From Candidatus Izemoplasma sp. (lineage in GTDB: Bacteria; Bacillota_I; Bacilli_A; Izemoplasmatales; Izemoplasmataceae): DNA of 38,552 nucleotides. The position numbers were made by a program, and so were the translations under genes. This document shows positions 7,360 to 15,095 of the stretch, in pieces. The stretch spans positions 1-38,552 of the forward strand of contig JAGYII010000010.1 in the NCBI GenBank assembly GCA_018402725.1, written 5' to 3'. How positions within the stretch are numbered: position 1 is the first letter of the stretch; every line of letters begins with the position of its first letter. The notes under the pieces are model-generated. The model made no database searches. It worked only from the letters and a program-made list of their open reading frames with translations, and had not been told where the DNA came from.

Positions 7360-8568
7360 ATGCAAAAAGTCTACGTTTTAGGCGCAAAGAGAACCCCAAT
7401 TGGAAGATTCTTAGGAAGTTTATCGAAGCTCCATCCTAAAGTTTATGCCGCTGAAGTCATTAAAACATTGATTCAAGAAACCAAGATTTCAATCCATGAT
7501 ATTAACGAAGTCATTGTTGGGAATGTCCTCCCCGCTGGACTTGGTCACGGGCTTGCTCGTCAGATCTCAATCACGGCCGGGATTCCTGATCATGTCCCCG
7601 CTTATGGGGTGAATATGGTGTGTGGGTCGGGGATGAAATCGGTGATGACAGCGTTTACGCAAATCGCCTCAGGTTCTAGTGACCTGATCATCGCTGGGGG
7701 CGCTGAATCGATGTCAAAAGCCCCTTATCTGATCGACGCTTCAGCCCGTCATGGGGTGAAAACCGGCGGCCCTTCGATGCGTGATCATCTTTTGGTCGAT
7801 GGTTTGATGGATGCGTTTAATGATATCCATATGGGTATTACCGCAGAAAATATTGCTGATAAATATCAGATTTCAAGAGACGCCCAAGATGATTTTGCCT
7901 GGGCTTCTCAAGTTAAAGCGATTGAGGCGGTTGATAAAGGCCGCTTTGATGATGAAGTCGTCCCTATCTCTATTCCTTCCAAAAAAGGAACCCTACTCTT
8001 TAATAAAGATGAATATCCGAACCGGACGTCATCCCGAGAAAAACTCGCAACCTTAAGACCCGCCTTTAAAGAAGGGGGCTCGGTGACCGCAGGCAACAGT
8101 TCAGGGATTAATGATGGCGCCAGCTTTTTAGTCTTGGCATCAGAAGAGTACGTCTTAAAACACCACCTCACCCCGGTCATGGAAATCATCGGGATTGGGC
8201 AAGGGGCTTTAGATCCTAACTATATGGGACTGGGTCCAACGCCTGCGATTAAAAAAGCGTTAGCGTTTGCGAAGTATGACCTCAAAGATATCGATTTAAT
8301 GGAACTTAACGAAGCCTTTGCGGCGCAAGCCCTAGGGGTTATCCATGAATTGTCAGAAACCTTTAACATCCCTCAAAAGACGCTATTAGAAAAAACCAAC
8401 GTCAATGGCGGTGCCATTGCCCTTGGTCATCCCCTTGGGGCGTCTGGAAACCGGATTATCGTGACCTTGATTCACGAAATGATCAAACAAAATAAATCGC
8501 TCGGTCTGGCTTCTTTATGCATCGGTGGAGGCATGGGGACAGCGGTTATCGTGAGGAGACCTACATGA
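7360..8568 (+). CDS. Thiolase (acetyl-CoA C-acetyltransferase)
   Basis: 402 aa, the usual length for a thiolase. It interconverts acetoacetyl-CoA plus CoA and two acetyl-CoA. The nucleophilic Cys is Cys88 in VCGSGMKS. The other signatures are NEAFAAQ (near residue 320), NGGAIALGHPLGASG with the catalytic His, and the C-terminal CIGGGMG with the second catalytic Cys. All catalytic residues are present. Whether it runs in the breakdown or the condensation direction is not decidable from sequence; the company of a CoA-transferase and an importer favours breakdown. It is the first gene of the long operon, with a strong AAAGGAG site, and its stop overlaps the next start in ATGA. Confidence 0.93.
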   Translation: MQKVYVLGAKRTPIGRFLGSLSKLHPKVYAAEVIKTLIQETKISIHDINEVIVGNVLPAGLGHGLARQISITAGIPDHVPAYGVNMVCGSGMKSVMTAFTQIASGSSDLIIAGGAESMSKAPYLIDASARHGVKTGGPSMRDHLLVDGLMDAFNDIHMGITAENIADKYQISRDAQDDFAWASQVKAIEAVDKGRFDDEVVPISIPSKKGTLLFNKDEYPNRTSSREKLATLRPAFKEGGSVTAGNSSGINDGASFLVLASEEYVLKHHLTPVMEIIGIGQGALDPNYMGLGPTPAIKKALAFAKYDLKDIDLMELNEAFAAQALGVIHELSETFNIPQKTLLEKTNVNGGAIALGHPLGASGNRIIVTLIHEMIKQNKSLGLASLCIGGGMGTAVIVRRPT

Positions 8569-9275
8569 AATTAAAAGGAAAAAGAGCCCTCATTACCGGA
8601 GCCGCTCAAGGGTTAGGCCTCGCCATGGCTGAAGCGTTTATTTCTGAAGGTGCGCATGTCATCGGGGTCGACTTAAAAGCCTTTGACCATCCCACGATGG
8701 AAACATACGCCCTGGATGTCTCAAGCTTTAAAGACTGTGAAGCCTTTTTTGAAAGAATTAAAAAAGCAGGCCCAATTGATATTTTAGTCAATAACGCCGG
8801 TATCACCAAAGATGCGATGACGCATAAAATGACCGAACAAGACTGGGACCTCGTGATCGATGTCAATTTAAAAGGGGTCTTTAACTTAACCCGGCTCATC
8901 GGCCCAATGATGACTGAACATAACTTCGGCTCCATCATCAATATCTCAAGTGTAGTCGGTGAATACGGCAATATTGGCCAAGCCAATTATGCCGCCACTA
9001 AAGCCGGGGTCATGGGACTGACCAAAACCTGGGCCAAAGAATTCGCTAGAAAAGGTCAAAACGTCAGAGTCAATGCGATTGCTCCTGGGTATATCATGAC
9101 TGATATTTTAAAAACAGTGCCCCAAGATCTATTAGATTCCTTTGCCCAAATGACGATGTTAAAACGCCTCGGTGAGCCGAAAGAAATCGCCTCAGCCGCG
9201 GTCTTTTTAGCGTCTGATGATGCCAGTTATATCACCGGTCAAATCCTCCATGTGAATGGTGGGATGCGTCTTTGA
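8565..9275 (+). CDS. SDR oxidoreductase, FabG/PhaB-like (3-ketoacyl / acetoacetyl-CoA reductase family)
   Basis: 236 aa classical SDR. The cofactor motif is TGAAQGLGLA, followed by NNAG near residue 81. The catalytic Ser is in NISSVVG and YAATK carries the Tyr and Lys. The C-terminal FLASDDASYITGQILHVNGG is typical of FabG and acetoacetyl-CoA reductases. Next to a thiolase and a CoA-transferase it may oxidise 3-hydroxybutyryl-CoA (or a similar 3-hydroxyacyl-CoA) to acetoacetyl-CoA, or run in reverse. ATG 8565 is chosen over an upstream in-frame ATG at 8517 because it has GGAG at correct spacing, starts at the family N-terminus and forms an ATGA overlap with the thiolase stop. Confidence 0.88.
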   Translation: MKLKGKRALITGAAQGLGLAMAEAFISEGAHVIGVDLKAFDHPTMETYALDVSSFKDCEAFFERIKKAGPIDILVNNAGITKDAMTHKMTEQDWDLVIDVNLKGVFNLTRLIGPMMTEHNFGSIINISSVVGEYGNIGQANYAATKAGVMGLTKTWAKEFARKGQNVRVNAIAPGYIMTDILKTVPQDLLDSFAQMTMLKRLGEPKEIASAAVFLASDDASYITGQILHVNGGMRL

Positions 9276-10300
9276 ATCCAGTGATTGGAATTACCGGGAT
9301 TGGGACGTATGTCCCTAAAACCGTGATGACTGCGGCCGCGATTGCGGAAAAAACCAAGGGCCGCTGGACGGAAGAAAACATCAAGCTTAAACTTGGAATC
9401 CAACAAATATACGTCCCTGGAAAAGAGGACGGAACTCAAGCGATGGCGGTTAAAGCCGCTTTAAAGGCGATTGAAGATGCGAATATTCAAGCCACAGACA
9501 TCGATCTGATTTTATCGATTGGTGAAGAGTGGAAAGAATATCCCCTAACTACCTCATCTTTAGTGGTCCAAGGCGATATTGGGGCTGTGAATGCGTGGGG
9601 TATTGATTTACAAAACCGGTGTTCAACCGGCCTATCCGCTTTAAAAATTGCGAAAGACATGATGCTTTCAGATGATACCCTCAATACGGTCTTAATTGTG
9701 GGGGGCTACCGAAACGGTGACTTTGTGGATTTTACCGATCCTGAGATGTCGATGATGTATAACTTATCGGCGGCTGGGGGGGCGTTGGTCTTACAAAAAG
9801 GCGCTAAGAAAAATGCCTTATTAGGCTCCCACATTATTTCAGATGGGACCTTATCGCGCAGTGTCGGGGTGAAGTACGGCGGAATCAATGAACCGATCAC
9901 TCTCAAAAACATGGAATACGCCTATCAGTCCTTACAACTCTTTGAAGCGGAGAAAATGAAAAACCGGCTCAATGAAGTATCGATGGATAACTGGATGAAA
10001 TGCATTCACGAAGCCTTAAATAAATCCGGCCTATCCGAAGAAGATATTGATTTTTTAAATATCTTACATATAAAAAGATCGGGACACTTAGGGCTATTAG
10101 AGACCTTACATTTAAAAGAAGACCAATCCATTTATTTAGAAAACTACGGCCATATGGGCCAACTCGATCAAATTATTTCGATGGCTGAAGGATTAAAAAC
10201 GGGCCGTTTAAAAGACGGCGATGTGATGGTCATGATTGCCGCGGGTGTGGGATATGTATGGGCTGCTTCCGTGGTGAAATGGGGACCGGTTGATGAGTGA
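9272..10300 (+). CDS. KASIII-like condensing enzyme (FabH family) with Cys-His-His instead of Cys-His-Asn
   Basis: 342 aa thiolase-fold enzyme of the 3-oxoacyl-ACP synthase III group. The nucleophile is Cys117 in NRCSTGLSAL. The first His is His266 in NILHIKRSG, where FabH has PHQAN. At the place of the FabH catalytic Asn (YGN) the sequence reads ENYGHMGQ, giving His294. The reaction is unknown: it may condense or transfer acyl groups between CoA thioesters rather than act in fatty acid synthesis. The TTG start at 9272 overlaps the SDR stop by 4 bases and has GGTGGGA upstream. A GTG at 9281 is the alternative but is badly spaced. It lies between the SDR and the transporter genes, so it belongs to the operon's acyl-CoA chemistry. 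Confidence 0.8.
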   Translation: MNPVIGITGIGTYVPKTVMTAAAIAEKTKGRWTEENIKLKLGIQQIYVPGKEDGTQAMAVKAALKAIEDANIQATDIDLILSIGEEWKEYPLTTSSLVVQGDIGAVNAWGIDLQNRCSTGLSALKIAKDMMLSDDTLNTVLIVGGYRNGDFVDFTDPEMSMMYNLSAAGGALVLQKGAKKNALLGSHIISDGTLSRSVGVKYGGINEPITLKNMEYAYQSLQLFEAEKMKNRLNEVSMDNWMKCIHEALNKSGLSEEDIDFLNILHIKRSGHLGLLETLHLKEDQSIYLENYGHMGQLDQIISMAEGLKTGRLKDGDVMVMIAAGVGYVWAASVVKWGPVDE

Positions 10301-11164
10301 CTTACTAAGAATCTTATTTAATTCGATCCAAACCGGCAGTGTTTATGCCTTGGCCGCTTTAGGGATCGTCCTTATTTTTAGGACGTCTAAAACGACCAAT
10401 TTTGCGCAAGGCATTATCGGAACCTTTAATGCATATGTCGCGGCCTCCTTATTCTTAAATCAAGGCGTTTCGATTTGGGTCGCCGCGTTAGCGGCCTTAG
10501 TCACCGCATTTTTAACCGGGGTCATCATTGACCGCTTAATCATGCGTTCAGCAAGAAAAGCCACCGGCATGACCAAACCGATTTTGACCTTAGGCATCAT
10601 CATGGTCTTAGTGGGCTTGATACCGATTCTATCTGGGTCCAGTTTTAACCTTACCCAGTTTTATTCCCACCCGGCTCTTTAATTATCTCAGGGATTCAGC
10701 TTAGGTATAACACGCTCTTTGTGATTCTGTTGTCGACGCTTTTAATGGGTGGTTTATTTTGGTTTATTCAATATACGCGCCGGGGCTGGCCACTGCGCTC
10801 ACCGCCGCCGATGAGAGACGACCTCAATTTAATGGGGTCCCAACGCAGTGGATCGCCAATGATTAGCTGGGCAGTCGCAGTGATGCTTGGAACTTTATCC
10901 GCTTTATTTATCGCACCCTCGGTCGGGGTCCAACCTAACATGATGTTGAGTGTTCAAATCAGTGCTTTTGCGGGGACTCAGGTGGTTTTAGTACTTTCTT
11001 TGGACCGGTGGTCGGGGCTTACTTTGATTGCCTTTATGAGTAATTTTACTGGGTTTTACATTTCCGATATTTGGGGGAATGTAATTGTTTACTCCCTAAT
11101 TTTAGTGTTCTTATATTTCAAACCGTATGGGCTTTTTGGTAAGAAGCCTACGAAGAAGGTGTGA
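10293..11164 (+). pseudogene. livH: LivH-type ABC permease gene with a cluster of frameshifts
   Basis: The 872-base interval matches the usual ~290-codon LivH permease of branched-chain-amino-acid type importers, but no single frame spans it. The first 125 codons (to ~10670) read well through SVYALAALGIVLIF and ILTLGIIMVLVGL and then stop at 10680. Conserved pieces continue in other frames: RYNTLFVILLSTLLMGG (frame 2), LTAADE (frame 1), LNLMG (frame 2), GVPTQWIAN (frame 1), ISWAVAVMLGTLSALFIAPSVG (frame 2), GGFSTFFGPVVGA (frame 1), LIAFMSNFTGFYISDIWGN to the end (frame 2). That is about seven frame switches in 350 bases, several at GGGG or T runs. The ATG overlaps the preceding stop by 8 bases. 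Either a recently broken gene or a locally bad consensus; livM, livG and livF next to it are intact. Confidence 0.85.
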
Positions 11165-11166
11165 AG

Positions 11167-12192
11167 ATGGCGAAGATCTATGACGCGCTCACGGCCTTTT
11201 TCAAAGGTCATCCGTACCGCAACTTTCTCTTAACCGGTGCTTTATTAATGCTGATCCCGCTTTTTCATGGGCTCGGTATATTAGGGTCTGGCACCTTAGG
11301 TATTTGGGGTTACATTCTGATCATTACCGTGGTGGCGCTTGGCTTAAATATTCTTTTAGGCTTTTCTGGACTGATCTCTTTAGGGACGGCAGGGTTTGTT
11401 GGAGCCGGGGCTTTAGGGACGGGCGTCTTTATTAGTTTAGGGCTTCCCTTTGAACTCGCTGCCTTGTTAAGTATTTTTATTGCCGGCTTGGTCGGGGCTT
11501 TAATTGGCTTTTTATCTTTAAAAGTCGAAGGCCTTTACTTAGCGATTGCAACCTTATTTGTCGGTGAAATCCTCCGTCAAATTTACACCCAAGTCGAGAT
11601 ATTTGGCGGTCAAATGTTACAAATTGGGGCCGTGGAACTCTTTGGGTTTTGGACCCTTTCTTCCAACCCTCCTAACGAAAGACGTCTCTTATTTGTGCTG
11701 ATCGTCTTCATCTTAATAGGGATGATGGTCTTGATGTATCACCTGACCCAGTCAAAAACGGGCCGAGCGCTTTTAGCGATGAGCCGTTCTGAAAGTGCCG
11801 CTCAAGCGATGGGAATTGTGATCTTAAAGTATCGTCTCGTGGCCTTTGTGACGGCGACCGTCTTTGCGGCAGTTGGGGGCGTGATGTATGCCTTATACTT
11901 CCAAAATGTACCAACAACAGCTTGGACCCTTGATTTAAGTCTATTCATCATCGCGATGGTGGTGGTGGGAGGCTTTAAATCGATCTACGGGACATTGCTC
12001 GGCGCCTTTGTGATTCACGGGATTCCTAACTTACTCTTAAAAGAATTCTTTGGCGATGTTTCTTATATCTTCTCAGGCGTCCTCATCATTAGTGTCATCT
12101 TGTATTATCCGTATGGTGCGATTCAAGTCTTTTATGACGCGAAAAAAGCGATCATGACCTTTATGGCTAAAAGAAAAAGGGGGAACGCGTGA
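11167..12192 (+). CDS. livM: LivM-type ABC permease
   Basis: About 341 aa, eight to ten transmembrane segments. It is the second permease of a LIV-type (HAAT family) importer. The family signature LNILLGFSGLISLGTAGFVGAGALG lies near residues 59-85. The cytoplasmic EAA-like loop, which contacts the ATPases, contains SKTGRALLAMSRSESAAQAMGI. ATG 11167 has AAGGTG at good spacing. A GTG at 11161 that overlaps the livH stop in GTGA is the alternative but sits too close to the ribosome binding site. It pairs with LivH in the membrane; with livH frameshifted, either LivM alone forms the channel, livH is translated by unseen means, or the importer is inactive. Substrate is unknown: such importers carry amino acids, short amides and carboxylates. 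Confidence 0.9.
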   Translation: MAKIYDALTAFFKGHPYRNFLLTGALLMLIPLFHGLGILGSGTLGIWGYILIITVVALGLNILLGFSGLISLGTAGFVGAGALGTGVFISLGLPFELAALLSIFIAGLVGALIGFLSLKVEGLYLAIATLFVGEILRQIYTQVEIFGGQMLQIGAVELFGFWTLSSNPPNERRLLFVLIVFILIGMMVLMYHLTQSKTGRALLAMSRSESAAQAMGIVILKYRLVAFVTATVFAAVGGVMYALYFQNVPTTAWTLDLSLFIIAMVVVGGFKSIYGTLLGAFVIHGIPNLLLKEFFGDVSYIFSGVLIISVILYYPYGAIQVFYDAKKAIMTFMAKRKRGNA

Positions 12193-12968
12193 TGAAAACC
12201 CCGCTCTTACAACTTAAAAATGTGACGATGGCGTTTGGCGGCTTAGTTGCCGTCAATGACCTAAGCTTTGATGTTTTTGAAAATGAAATTGTCGGTTTAA
12301 TTGGACCGAACGGGGCCGGTAAAACCACCGTCTTTAATTGCATCACCCAATTTTATAAAGACTATCAAGGCTCGATTAGCTTCGGAGTACCGCCCGTTGA
12401 TTTAAAAACCATCCCGGTCACTGAAGTCATTGACCAAGGGTTAGTTAGAACCTTTCAAAACATTGAACTCATTCCGGATATGAGTGTGCTTGATAATTTA
12501 CTGATTGGCGCGCACCGACAATTTAAAAGCCATCTCTTAGACGAACTTTTAAGAACCAAAAAAGCCCGTCAAGAAGAAGCCCGTTTAACCGCTAAAGCTC
12601 TTGATCTTCTGACGCTATTAAAAATCGATCATTTAAAAGATTTTTATGTCAAAGGGCAACCGTACGGGATTCTTAAAAAAATTGAAATTGCCCGGACCTT
12701 AATGAGTGACCCTCAGTTAATCATCTTAGATGAACCGGCGGCGGGACTGAATGATCAAGAAACCGATGACCTTGAAGCCTTAATTGGTCAGATCAAAAAG
12801 AAATACCCGCTCACCATCCTCTTGATTGAACATGATATGGGGTTTGTGATGAAGCTGTGTGACCGCGTATGTGCGATTAACTTTGGGAAATTCTTAGCGA
12901 TGGATACCCCCTCTAAGATTCAAAAAAATCCCCTTGTTCAAGAAGCGTATCTAGGGAAGGAGGACTAA
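12192..12968 (+). CDS. livG: LivG-type ABC ATPase
   Basis: 258 aa ATPase subunit of the LIV-type importer. Walker A is GPNGAGKTT (near residues 37-45), Walker B LIILDEPAAGLN, and the switch His is in LLIEHDMGFV. The signature is PYGILKKIEIARTL, where LivG proteins usually have YGxQRxLEIARAL, so the Gln-Arg pair of the ABC signature is replaced by Leu-Lys and neighbours. ATG 12192 shares a base with the livM stop (TGATG), preceded by AGGGGG; a GTG three bases earlier is less likely. The C-terminal DTPSKIQKNPLVQEAYLG is typical of the family. Confidence 0.9.
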   Translation: MKTPLLQLKNVTMAFGGLVAVNDLSFDVFENEIVGLIGPNGAGKTTVFNCITQFYKDYQGSISFGVPPVDLKTIPVTEVIDQGLVRTFQNIELIPDMSVLDNLLIGAHRQFKSHLLDELLRTKKARQEEARLTAKALDLLTLLKIDHLKDFYVKGQPYGILKKIEIARTLMSDPQLIILDEPAAGLNDQETDDLEALIGQIKKKYPLTILLIEHDMGFVMKLCDRVCAINFGKFLAMDTPSKIQKNPLVQEAYLGKED

Positions 12969-13766
12969 ATGGAATCCATTCTTAGAACCGAAAACTTAAA
13001 GGTGTCTTACGGAGTCATTCAAGCCTTAAAAGGCATCACCATCAACGTTCCTAAAGGTAAAATCACCGCGATTTTAGGGGCCAACGGGGGTGGAAAGAGT
13101 ACCTTACTTAAGACGATCTCAGGGATTGTCACTGAGACGTCTGGAGATATTATTTACCTCGATCAATCATTGCGAAAAGTGGCCCCTGAAAAAAGAACCC
13201 AAAAAGGGATTATTCATGTCCCTGAAGGCCGTCAAATTTTTGGTGAGCTGACCGTCTTTGAAAACTTGATGATCGGCGCTTTTACCGTCAAAAAAGGCAC
13301 GGTTCCATTCACCCAACTGACGGCGACCTTAAAAAAAGCCACGGCTGATCAAGATACGACCGAGCGAGTCCTCACTAAAAAACAAATCATCGCTAACAAC
13401 TTAGAAAAAGTCTTTACGTATTTCCCCGTCTTAAAAGAGCGGGCTGACCAAATGGCCATCACCTTATCAGGGGGTGAGCAACAGATGCTGGCGATTGGAC
13501 GGGCCTTAATGGGAACCCCAAAACTCCTAATCTTAGATGAACCCTCATTAGGCCTTGCCCCCCTCATTGTCCAGTCGATCTTTAAAATACTTCAAGAACT
13601 CAATCAAACCGGTATCAGTATTCTCATTGTCGAACAAAATGCGCTCCAAACCCTCAAAATTGCCGATTATGGTTATGTCATTCAAATCGGTCAGATGGTC
13701 AAAGAAGGTCCGGCCCAAACGCTCTTAAAAGATCCGGCCTTGATTGAAGCGTATTTAGGAAAATAG
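12969..13766 (+). CDS. livF: LivF-type ABC ATPase
   Basis: 265 aa, second ATPase of the importer. Walker A is GANGGGKST (usually GANGAGKST), the signature is LSGGEQQMLAIGRAL, Walker B is LLILDEPSLGLAP, and the switch His position is replaced by Gln in LIVEQNA, which is normal for LivF. Between Walker A and the signature there is an insertion of about 30 residues (around 105-135) rich in Thr and Lys compared with typical LivF proteins of ~235 aa. A strong AAGGAGG site is 5 bases from the ATG and the gene abuts livG directly. Confidence 0.9.
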   Translation: MESILRTENLKVSYGVIQALKGITINVPKGKITAILGANGGGKSTLLKTISGIVTETSGDIIYLDQSLRKVAPEKRTQKGIIHVPEGRQIFGELTVFENLMIGAFTVKKGTVPFTQLTATLKKATADQDTTERVLTKKQIIANNLEKVFTYFPVLKERADQMAITLSGGEQQMLAIGRALMGTPKLLILDEPSLGLAPLIVQSIFKILQELNQTGISILIVEQNALQTLKIADYGYVIQIGQMVKEGPAQTLLKDPALIEAYLGK

Positions 13767-13825
13767 GTCATTCACTGTGAAAACAGGTAGACAACTTAAG
13801 CATTAAAAATTTAGGAGGAAGAATT

Positions 13826-15031
13826 ATGAAGAAATTATTATTACTTGCAGTCCTTTTTACCAGCATCTTTGTCTTAGCAGCATGTGGGGGTTCAACCGCC
13901 TCACAAGGCGTCACCGATGATAAAGTCATAGTCGGTAACACCGCCGCAACCAGTGGGGGCTTAGCCTTCGTCGGAGGCCCCTTTAGAGATGCCATGCGTG
14001 CGTACTTTACGATGGTGAACGAGGCTGGTGGCGTTGCCGGACGTCAAATTGAATACATTCAATATGACGACGAATTTAACGCGGCTCAAGGTCTTTCATT
14101 AACCCAACGTTTAGTCGAAGATGATGAAGTCTTTGCCTTAGTGGGTCACTTTGGGACCCCGACCGTAGGGGCGACCCAAGAATATTTAGATGGCGTTGGG
14201 ATTCCCCGCGTTTATTACGCGACGGGGATTAGTGCATTATTCCAACCGAACGCCGTGGATGGTCAACGCGGAAGTTTCCCCGTTCAACCGATTTTTGATG
14301 CCGAAGGTGAAGTCATGGTGGCCCGTGCCATCGGTGAATTTAATGCCTTAAGAATTGGCGTTATTTATACCAATGACGATGCTGGACGAGGCCTCTTAAA
14401 CGGGATTAGAATCCGGGCAACCGAAAGTAGCCGTGTCTTAGTTGAAGCTCAAGTGGCTCCGGATGCGTCTGATATGTCAACCGCCGCTTTACAAATGATC
14501 AGTGGGGGCGTTGATGTCGTCATCTTAGCCGCTAACCAAATTCCTGCTTCCGTCGCGGCCAGAGCGTTAGCTTTACAAGGTAACACTAAACCCGTGATTA
14601 CCTCTTATGTGAATGCGGATGCAAGCTGGTTAGGTTTAGTCAGTGAAGTCTTAAGTTCATTTGATATTTATGCCAGTGCTTGGATTGACGTCGCAGGATC
14701 TCCTGAAGACTTACAAGAATACATCACTGAAGTTTCTAAAATTGATCCTGCCTTAGCCGGTAATGCGTTTGCGTTTGCAGGCTGGATTGCCGCGGCCACC
14801 TTTGTTGAGGGCTTACGCCGTGTTGGGGATGACCCTTTAACCTGGGAAAATTACATCAATGCGATGGAATCAGCCCCGGTTGAACTTCCCTTTGGTGTCG
14901 TCGTTGATTATGCGAATTCCCGCCGGGTCGGCACCCAAGCCATGGCGTTCTTAAAAGCAACATTAGTCGCTGGAGTCCCAGCTTGGTCGAGCGTCCAACC
15001 GATTCAAACCATCGATGATATTTTAAATTAA
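13826..15031 (+). CDS. LIV-type substrate-binding lipoprotein
   Basis: 401 aa, Peripla_BP_6-type binding protein of the importer. It has a lipoprotein signal peptide: MKKLLLL then a hydrophobic stretch and the lipobox LAAC with Cys20 as the lipidated residue, so it should sit on the outer face of the cytoplasmic membrane. The mature part begins with VIVGNTAATSGGLAFVGGPFRDA and contains ALVGHFGTPTVGATQEYLDGVGIP, both characteristic of LivJ-like and amide- or carboxylate-binding homologues. The ligand cannot be read from sequence. A strong TAGGAGGAAG site precedes the ATG. A hairpin follows the stop, so it may be made in excess of the downstream enzymes. Confidence 0.9.
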   Translation: MKKLLLLAVLFTSIFVLAACGGSTASQGVTDDKVIVGNTAATSGGLAFVGGPFRDAMRAYFTMVNEAGGVAGRQIEYIQYDDEFNAAQGLSLTQRLVEDDEVFALVGHFGTPTVGATQEYLDGVGIPRVYYATGISALFQPNAVDGQRGSFPVQPIFDAEGEVMVARAIGEFNALRIGVIYTNDDAGRGLLNGIRIRATESSRVLVEAQVAPDASDMSTAALQMISGGVDVVILAANQIPASVAARALALQGNTKPVITSYVNADASWLGLVSEVLSSFDIYASAWIDVAGSPEDLQEYITEVSKIDPALAGNAFAFAGWIAAATFVEGLRRVGDDPLTWENYINAMESAPVELPFGVVVDYANSRRVGTQAMAFLKATLVAGVPAWSSVQPIQTIDDILN

Positions 15032-15046
15032 TCTATTTCGTGCTAT

Positions 15047-15074
15047 AAAAAGGGTGAAGAATTTCACCCTTTTT
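15047..15074 (+). terminator. Terminator or partial attenuator within the operon
   Basis: AAAAAGGGTGAA (15047-15058) pairs with TTCACCCTTTTT (15063-15074) around GAAT. The T run is only five long and is followed by CC, so read-through into the CoA-transferase gene is likely. Confidence 0.6.
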
Positions 15075-15095
15075 CCAATGTCTAAGGAGGCCTTA

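Noticed and set aside
10721-11164. A separate 147-codon membrane protein gene after a short 130-codon livH
   Set aside because: It lacks its own ribosome binding site, its ends match the second half of LivH, and missing LivH motifs lie in the other frame inside it; it is one frameshifted livH.
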